Of a stretch of 8,853 nucleotides of DNA, positions 1 to 4,126 are shown one piece after another (within the stretch, counting starts at the first letter, position 1; each line of letters begins with the position of its first letter). Under the pieces are notes generated by a model. The model made no database searches. It saw nothing but the letters and a program-made list of their open reading frames with translations, and was not told the origin of the DNA. Position numbers and translations under genes: made by a program. The stretch is from Desulfonatronovibrio sp046496945 (lineage in GTDB: Bacteria > Desulfobacterota > Desulfovibrionia > Desulfovibrionales > Desulfonatronovibrionaceae), in assembly GCA_046496945.1 (NCBI GenBank), contig JAWOGL010000194.1:1-8853 (forward strand), given 5' to 3'.

Positions 1-65
1 ACCTTAACTCTGATCCTGGAGAACACTCACGGCAGTATCCACCACTTGCAAAAAAATGAACACAT

Positions 66-88
66 AACAGCCTGCTGAAAAAGTCCTT
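66..88 (+). repeat. Dispersed 23-base repeat, copy 1
   Basis: Matches 6538-6560 at 20 of 23 positions, around the core TGAAAAA. The rest of 1-120 holds nothing else I can name; a 25-codon plus-strand frame open from the window edge ends at 78 but is too short to call. Confidence 0.45.
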
Positions 89-120
89 ACCAGGCATGCT
101 GCTTTAATAGTTTAAACATT

Positions 121-295
121 GTAACTATTCACCACATACGGAATATGGCTATTCAGCGGCACTGGATTCCGGCTTTCGCCGGAATGACGGAAGAAGAGTA
201 ACGGCCTGTTTTAACCGTCACCCCGGTCCCTGATCGAGTCCGGGATGACGGATCCGGGGTCCAGGTCTTCTTGTTCGATCTTGGTGAATAGTTAC
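121..295 (+). mobile_element. MITE-like element, core type I, copy 1
   Basis: A perfect 14-base terminal inverted repeat, GTAACTATTCACCA at 121-134 and its reverse at 282-295, bounds 175 bases. Inside are ATTCCGGC (166-173) facing GCCGGAAT (178-185) with a TTTC loop, and CCCCGG (221-226) facing CCGGGG (254-259). The flanking 8-mers TAAACATT and TAAACCTT differ at one position and could be a target duplication. There is no coding potential. It has the simplest first hairpin of the three type I copies. Confidence 0.8.
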
Positions 296-321
296 TAAAC
301 CTTTTGTTTTGTGCTAAACGC

Positions 322-519
322 CTAATTAGTTTCCATCCGGAAAGTCTTTCTTTCCGGATGTTGAAGCTGCTGGTTTTCTTTCCGGAAACGAGGAGTTTTT
401 TCTTTTGGCAAGGAAATCAATCAATTATGAGGAGGCGTATCTTAATACGTTGACGAATAATTGTGCAGATTGACGCCGCCAAAAGGAAAAAGAGCCGTTT
501 ACGGATGCAAACTAATTAG
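322..519. repeat. Long palindromic unit overlapping the regulator stop codon
   Basis: The ends 322-343 and 498-519 are inverted repeats matching at 20 of 22 positions, starting CTAATTAGTTT(C/G)CATCCG. Further pairing continues inward: about 384-411 (CGGAAACG...CTTTTGGC) with about 478-504, CAATTAT (422-428) with ATAATTG (457-463), and CGTAT with ATACG around a CTTA loop. The whole 198 bases therefore fold as one nested, imperfect hairpin. The last 8 bases include the TAG stop and the final codons of the response regulator. It shares no terminus with the GTAACTATTCACCA family. It may be another small mobile element or a structured 3' end. A 48-codon open stretch on the plus strand inside it has no start codon and is not called. 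Confidence 0.6.
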
Positions 520-1258
520 CCGGCGGGGCCGCCTGATCGCCCTTTAGAGGTTCATCAGGAAAACCTGTAGTTGAGTCGTCCTGGAGGACAAACGGATTGC
601 CGGCTCCGTTCACCAGACCGTGTTCCATGGCAAAGACAGTCAGGGCGGCCACATTACGAAGACCCAGCTTATTCATTATATTGGAGCGGTGCTTTTCAAC
701 AGTTTTGGCGCTTATATGCAGCATATCTCCAATTTCTCTGTTCTTATAGGCTTCAGCCAGTAATTTAAGAACTTCTTGCTCACGCGGGGTTAATACTTCC
801 CGGTCATTGCCGTTTCTAAACTTCTTGCGTCCTTCCAGATATCCGTCCACCACTTCGTCAGCAATGCCTGTACATATAAAAGTCTGCCCGGCCATAACAC
901 TGGCGATGGCCAGAAGCATCTCATCCCTGCTGGTATCTTTGATGCAGTAGCCGTTTGCTCCGGCTTCAAAAATCGCGGGTAAAGACTGTTCAGACTTATA
1001 ATCAGTCAGAACAATGGTTTTCATTTCCGGATAAACATCCCGCACCGCGTTAAGCACACTTATGCCGTTGAGCCGGGGAAGAATATAATCCAGAATGAGC
1101 AGGTCCGGACTGTATTTTTTTACCGCGTCAACAGCGTGAATACCGTCAAAGACCTGCTCCACCACTTCAAGATCACTTCTCTGGTCCAGCATTGCGCTCA
1201 AAAACTCTCTAAACATTTGAGGTCCTGTTATGATCAGGACCTTTTTAGCTGATTCCAT
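512..1258 (-). CDS. LuxR/NarL-type response regulator with an atypical receiver domain
   Basis: A two-domain regulator of 248 residues, probably a cytoplasmic DNA-binding transcription factor. The receiver domain (about 5-122) keeps the phospho-acceptor Asp57 in LILDYILP, Thr85 in IVLTDY and Lys107 in GYCIKD. The acidic pair after the first strand is absent: the usual (A/V)DDHPLFREGL reads ITGPQMFREFL, with Thr11-Gly12 in place of Asp-Asp. The GerE/LuxR helix-turn-helix is at about 156-216 (LTPREQEVLKLLA, NREIGDMLHISAKTVEKHRS). A Pro/Asp-rich tail of about 30 residues follows. The ATG at 1258 is chosen because GGAGGT lies 4 bases upstream; earlier TTG and ATG codons at 1276 and 1270 lack such a site. 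No histidine kinase is in the window. The stop codon lies inside an inverted repeat (322-519). Confidence 0.9.
   Translation of the reverse strand: MESAKKVLIITGPQMFREFLSAMLDQRSDLEVVEQVFDGIHAVDAVKKYSPDLLILDYILPRLNGISVLNAVRDVYPEMKTIVLTDYKSEQSLPAIFEAGANGYCIKDTSRDEMLLAIASVMAGQTFICTGIADEVVDGYLEGRKKFRNGNDREVLTPREQEVLKLLAEAYKNREIGDMLHISAKTVEKHRSNIMNKLGLRNVAALTVFAMEHGLVNGAGNPFVLQDDSTTGFPDEPLKGDQAAPPAN
1221..1246 (+). terminator. Terminator-like hairpin inside the regulator gene, opposite strand
   Basis: On the plus strand GGTCCTG (1221-1227) and CAGGACC (1235-1241) form a perfect 7-base stem with a 7-base loop, followed by TTTTT. It looks like a short Rho-independent terminator for transcripts running against the gene, but it falls in the coding sequence for VLIITGP and may be chance. 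Confidence 0.3.
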
Positions 1259-1262
1259 TACA

Positions 1263-1268
1263 ACCTCC
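1263..1268 (-). promoter_or_regulatory. Ribosome-binding site deciding the response regulator start
   Basis: GGAGGT, then TGTA, then ATG at 1258 on the minus strand. It supports starting at MESAKK rather than at the in-frame TTG (1276) or ATG (1270), which would place this site inside the coding sequence. Confidence 0.75.
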
Positions 1269-1316
1269 ATAGGCAAAAATCAGATTCATCCGGCTGAAGC
1301 GTACTTTTGAAAACTG

Positions 1317-1380
1317 GTATCTATTCATTATATATTATGATCAGCCACTTAATTTAAGGCCGGTTATGGTGAACAGTTAC
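1317..1380. mobile_element. Deleted copy of the core type II element
   Basis: The 64 bases start GTATCTATTCATTA and end TGGTGAACAGTTAC, both versions of the family terminal repeat. The first 45 bases match the left end of the element at 2866-3146 at about 40 positions, including TATATTATG and AATTTAAGGCC. The rest of the palindrome is missing, so it is an internal-deletion derivative. The flanking 8-mers GAAAACTG and GAAAATTG differ at one base and may be an old target duplication. It ends 11 bases before the type I element at 1392. Confidence 0.7.
1327..1332 (-). promoter_or_regulatory. Candidate -10 box for the response regulator gene
   Basis: TATAAT on the minus strand, about 70 bases before the regulator ATG, lies within the deleted repeat element. 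No good -35 hexamer is at 16-18 bases; only A/T-rich sequence such as AAATTA is found there. The sister element at 2866 has GG where AA completes this box, so two changes created it. A weak candidate only. Confidence 0.3.
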
Positions 1381-1391
1381 GAAAATTGAAC

Positions 1392-1568
1392 GTAACTATT
1401 CACCACATACGGAATATGGGTATTCAGCGGCACTGGATTCCGGCTCCCGGTTCAAGCCCGGGACAAGCTTCACCGGAATGACGGAAAAGAGTAATGGCCT
1501 GCTTTAACCGTCACCCCGGACCAGATCCGGGGTCCAGGTCTTCTTATTTGATCTTGGTGAACAGTTAC
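1392..1568 (+). mobile_element. MITE-like element, core type I, copy 2
   Basis: The terminal inverted repeats are GTAACTATTCACCA (1392-1405) and TGGTGAACAGTTAC (1555-1568), with one mismatch. Core hairpins are ATTCCGG (1437-1443) facing CCGGAAT (1473-1479), with an inner CCCGG/CCCGGG stem, and CCCCGGA (1514-1520) facing TCCGGGG (1526-1532). It is 177 bases with no coding potential. It is bounded by a perfect 11-base direct repeat GAAAATTGAAC (1381-1391 and 1569-1579). Confidence 0.8.
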
Positions 1569-1631
1569 GAAAATTGAACAACTCCTTTGGGGTAAAGAAA
1601 CATAATTTCCTGAAAACACCGGTATGCACAT

Positions 1632-2627
1632 TTAATCCAGGTCTGAACCCACCTGCTTGACCATCCTGAGCATCTGGTGATTAAAACCCTGCTCGTTGTC
1701 ATACCAGGCCAGAACCTTGACCAGATTGCCGTCCAGCACCGCGGTGCTCTGGCCGTCGATAATACCGCCGTGACTGTCTCCTAAAATATCGCTGGAAACT
1801 ATGTACTCATCAGTATAGCCCAGTGTCTCACTCTGCCGGGCACGAAATGCCTCGTTGACTTCTTCTCTGGAAGTATCCCTCCCCACCACTGCGGTCAGAT
1901 CAACTATTGAACCGTCTGTGTTGGGCGATCGAATGGCCATCCCATCAATCTTTCCTTCCACTCCGGGCAAAACCAGGCCCACTGCCTTGGCCGCTCCAGT
2001 GGTGGTGGGAACAATATTTATAGCTGCTGCCCGGCCCCGCCTGGGGTCCTTGGGATTGGTGCTGTCCAGGAGATCCTGTCCCATGGTGTAGGCGTGTACC
2101 GTGGACATAAACCCTTTCTGCAGTTTAAACTCTTCATTCAGCACCCTGGCCACCGGAGCCAGGCAGTTGGTGGTGCAGGAAGCCGCGGAAATTATGTGGT
2201 GCTTCTGCGGATCATAATCATCATGATTTACGTTATAGACCACGGTGATGTCCGGATTTTTTCCGGGCGCGCTGATAATCACCTTTTTGGCACCCTGCTT
2301 GAGATGCATCTCGCATGATTCCCGGTCCACAAACAAACCAGTGGCTTCAACAACTATATCCACTCCAAGGTCTCCCCATTGCCACTGGCCCCGGTCATCT
2401 CTGGTCATTCTGATCTTTTTGCCGTCAATGATGATGCCGTCGTCATCAGCCTCGACTTTTCCGGGCCAGTTTCCATGGACCGAATCGTATTTAAAGGCAT
2501 AGGCATAAGCGGAAGGATCTTTTCTCGCGTTAAACGCCACCAGTTCGATTTCCGGATCTTTTATAACCAGCCTGGCGAAATTTTTTCCTATACGGCCAAA
2601 ACCATTGAGTCCGATTCTTATTGACAT
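1632..2627 (-). CDS. gap: Glyceraldehyde-3-phosphate dehydrogenase, type I, possibly NADP-preferring
   Basis: Reversibly oxidises and phosphorylates glyceraldehyde-3-phosphate to 1,3-bisphosphoglycerate in glycolysis and gluconeogenesis; cytoplasmic and normally a tetramer. The 331 residues are full length. The Rossmann motif is GLNGFGRIG (6-14). The active site is SAASCTTNCLAP with Cys151, with His178 in STVHAYT. IVPTTTGAAKA and WYDNEQG follow. The NAD-selecting Asp after the second strand is replaced (FNARKD: Ala34, Arg35), and the Leu187/Pro188 pair of the Bacillus enzyme corresponds to Ser189/Thr190 next to a one-residue insertion. Both changes resemble NADP-using GAPDHs such as Bacillus subtilis GapB or the chloroplast enzyme. 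AAAGGAGG lies 6 bases before the ATG. It is flanked on both sides by pairs of small repeat elements, separating it from ldh and from the regulator. Confidence 0.95.
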   Translation of the reverse strand: MSIRIGLNGFGRIGKNFARLVIKDPEIELVAFNARKDPSAYAYAFKYDSVHGNWPGKVEADDDGIIIDGKKIRMTRDDRGQWQWGDLGVDIVVEATGLFVDRESCEMHLKQGAKKVIISAPGKNPDITVVYNVNHDDYDPQKHHIISAASCTTNCLAPVARVLNEEFKLQKGFMSTVHAYTMGQDLLDSTNPKDPRRGRAAAINIVPTTTGAAKAVGLVLPGVEGKIDGMAIRSPNTDGSIVDLTAVVGRDTSREEVNEAFRARQSETLGYTDEYIVSSDILGDSHGGIIDGQSTAVLDGNLVKVLAWYDNEQGFNHQMLRMVKQVGSDLD

Positions 2628-2633
2628 GTTATT

Positions 2634-2641
2634 CCTCCTTT
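2634..2641 (-). promoter_or_regulatory. Ribosome-binding site of gap
   Basis: AAAGGAGG on the minus strand, followed by AATAAC and ATG. It is a strong Shine-Dalgarno sequence, consistent with high expression. No clear promoter is visible in the short stretch between it and the repeat element at 2663. Confidence 0.85.
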
Positions 2642-2662
2642 CCAGGGTTATTGATTAACAAA

Positions 2663-2858
2663 GTAACCATTCACCACATGCGGCTTATGTCCATTTAACC
2701 ACACTGGATTCCGGCTCCCGGTTCAAGCCCGGGACAAGCTTCGCCGGAATGACGGAAAAGGCAACTGCCTGCTTTAACCGTCACCCCGGTCCCGGATCCG
2801 TCACCCAGGACCAGATCCGGGGTCCAGGTCTTCTTATTCGATGTTTCCGGATATTTAC
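2663..2858 (+). mobile_element. MITE-like element, core type I, copy 3 (upstream of gap)
   Basis: The left end GTAACCATTCACCA matches the family terminus. The right end (TTTCCGGATATTTAC) is degraded. Inside is the same core as at 121-295 and 1392-1568: ATTCCGGC (2708-2715) facing GCCGGAAT (2743-2750), then CCCCGG (2784-2789) facing CCGGGG (2817-2822), then GGTCCAGGTCTTCTT. At 196 bases it is longer than the other copies because of extra sequence inside the second hairpin. It fills most of the gap upstream region, starting 36 bases before the gap ATG. Confidence 0.75.
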
Positions 2859-2865
2859 TAAAAAA

Positions 2866-3146
2866 TTTTCGTATCTATTCACCATATATTATGGGCAGCC
2901 ACTGAATTTAAGGCCATCCTCCGGTTCATGTTTCGCCATTGATGCGATGTTTGACCGTCGCAGTTTCCGTTTAGACAAACCATACATATTATATACTGCC
3001 GATTTTTTTCCAGAATATTCAAAGCTTCCAATCCAGGATAACATGTCCAGCTAATGGTTTGTCTTACGGAACCGCGACAGGGAGTTCGTATCAACAGAAA
3101 CATGACCTGGGGGATGGCCGCCTGCCATGGTGAATAGATACGAAAA
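2866..3146. mobile_element. MITE-like palindromic element, core type II, full-length copy
   Basis: A perfect 20-base terminal inverted repeat, TTTTCGTATCTATTCACCAT, is at 2866-2885 and in reverse at 3127-3146. The arms continue as an imperfect palindrome: GGCCATCC and CATGTTTC blocks on the left pair with the right arm, and AGACAAACCAT (2973-2983) pairs with 3054-3064. The arms are about 118 and 93 bases around a 70-base loop. No open frame in it resembles a protein. Flanking AAAAAATTT direct repeats (2860-2868 and 3144-3152) may be a target duplication but are low complexity. On the minus strand it lies just after ldh and is followed by a run of six T, so it may also end transcription. Its terminal sequence is shared with the core type I elements. 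Confidence 0.8.
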
Positions 3147-3154
3147 AAATTTCT

Positions 3155-4108
3155 TTAATACCCTACAGCATTGAGGTGTTTTCTGAGCACCCCGGCTGAA
3201 TCACGCAGTGCCTCTTCCTCTTCCCCGGCCAGAGGATTGGAAAAAATATAATTGACACCCTCTGAGCCCAGCACGCAGGGCAGGGACAGACAGACATCCT
3301 TTATGCCGTATTCCCCGTGCATGAGAGTACCCACGGTAAGCACACTTTGCTGGTTCATGAACACTGCTTCAGTGATACGGTTCATGGCCAGAGCTATGGC
3401 GTAATAGGTGGCTCCTTTTTTTTCGATGACCTGGTATGCCGCCGTGCGTACGTCTTTTTCAATTTCATCTTTTTTGGGATGGATGGACCTGGCGCAGGTC
3501 CGGCACCAGTCCATAAGAGAAATGCCCGCGATATTGACCCTGCTCCAGACCAGGACCTCGCTGTCGCCGTGTTCACCTATCACATATCCGTGAACATTGC
3601 GCGAATCCATGTTATAAAACTCGGAAAGCAGGTATCTGAAACGCATGGTGTCAAGTACAGTGCCCGAACTTATCACCCGCCGGGGCGGAAGCCCGGAAAC
3701 TTTGAGTGCGACATAAGTAAGAATGTCCACGGGGTTACTGACTATAAGCAGAATGGGATCGGGATTATGTTCCATAACCCTGGGCACTATGTCCTGGACA
3801 ATTTCCACATTGCGCCTGGCCAGATCCAGTCTGGTCTCTCCTTCTTTCTGATTGGATCCGGCCGCGATAACCACAATCTGGGCGTCTTCACACATTTCGT
3901 AACCGCCTGAACGGATATCCACCGGTTTGGTAAACGGCAGTCCATGACTCAGATCCATGGCCTCGCCTTCTGCCTTTTCAGGTGTACGGTTAATCAGAGC
4001 AATCTCTCTGACCAGCCCCTTGATGGTCAGGACATAGGCATAAGACATTCCCACCAGCCCGGCACCAACAATGGCTACTTTTGCATGACGCTTTATATTA
4101 TCCTGCAT
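3155..4108 (-). CDS. ldh: L-lactate dehydrogenase (LDH/MDH family), possibly NADP-preferring
   Basis: Interconverts pyruvate and L-lactate with a nicotinamide coenzyme in the cytoplasm. The 317-residue protein has the Rossmann motif GAGLVG (15-20). Gln87 in the specificity loop GSNQKEGETRLDL marks lactate rather than malate dehydrogenase. Further active-site residues are Arg93, Asp153 and Arg156 in LDTMRFR, and His180 in GEHGDSE. KGATYYAIALA near the C-terminus is typical of LDH. At the end of the second strand the usual LIDxN is LINRT: the NAD-selecting Asp is Asn40, followed by Arg41. This leans toward NADP but is not proof. GGAG lies 5 bases before the ATG. It is tightly linked to ppsA, which would use its product pyruvate. 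A malate dehydrogenase role is unlikely given Gln87. Confidence 0.9.
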   Translation of the reverse strand: MQDNIKRHAKVAIVGAGLVGMSYAYVLTIKGLVREIALINRTPEKAEGEAMDLSHGLPFTKPVDIRSGGYEMCEDAQIVVIAAGSNQKEGETRLDLARRNVEIVQDIVPRVMEHNPDPILLIVSNPVDILTYVALKVSGLPPRRVISSGTVLDTMRFRYLLSEFYNMDSRNVHGYVIGEHGDSEVLVWSRVNIAGISLMDWCRTCARSIHPKKDEIEKDVRTAAYQVIEKKGATYYAIALAMNRITEAVFMNQQSVLTVGTLMHGEYGIKDVCLSLPCVLGSEGVNYIFSNPLAGEEEEALRDSAGVLRKHLNAVGY

Positions 4109-4126
4109 GCTTTCTCCATTTATCTG

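Noticed and set aside
1..78. Possible 3' end of a plus-strand gene (25 codons open from the window edge)
   Set aside because: Too short to separate from chance, another frame is also partly open, and its stop lies inside a dispersed repeat.
330..474. 48-codon plus-strand open stretch inside the palindromic unit
   Set aside because: It has no ATG start or ribosome-binding site, and its sequence is shaped by repeated TTTCCGG motifs.
1259..1276. Upstream TTG/ATG starts for the response regulator
   Set aside because: The GGAGGT sequence fits the ATG at 1258, and receiver domains normally begin within a few residues of the first strand.
1446..1462. CCCGGTTCAAGCCCGGG resembles a tRNA T-arm; the same motif is at 2717-2733
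   Set aside because: No acceptor, D or anticodon arms surround either copy; it is the inner stem of the type I repeat element.
2749..3103. Open frames on both strands between gap and ldh
   Set aside because: They run through the repeat elements at 2663-2858 and 2866-3146; the palindrome gives open frames on both strands, with no recognisable protein features and no ribosome-binding site.
121..3146. CRISPR-like array from repeated intergenic sequence
   Set aside because: Repeats are long, few, irregularly spaced, have inverted termini and are separated by genes; no spacers are present.
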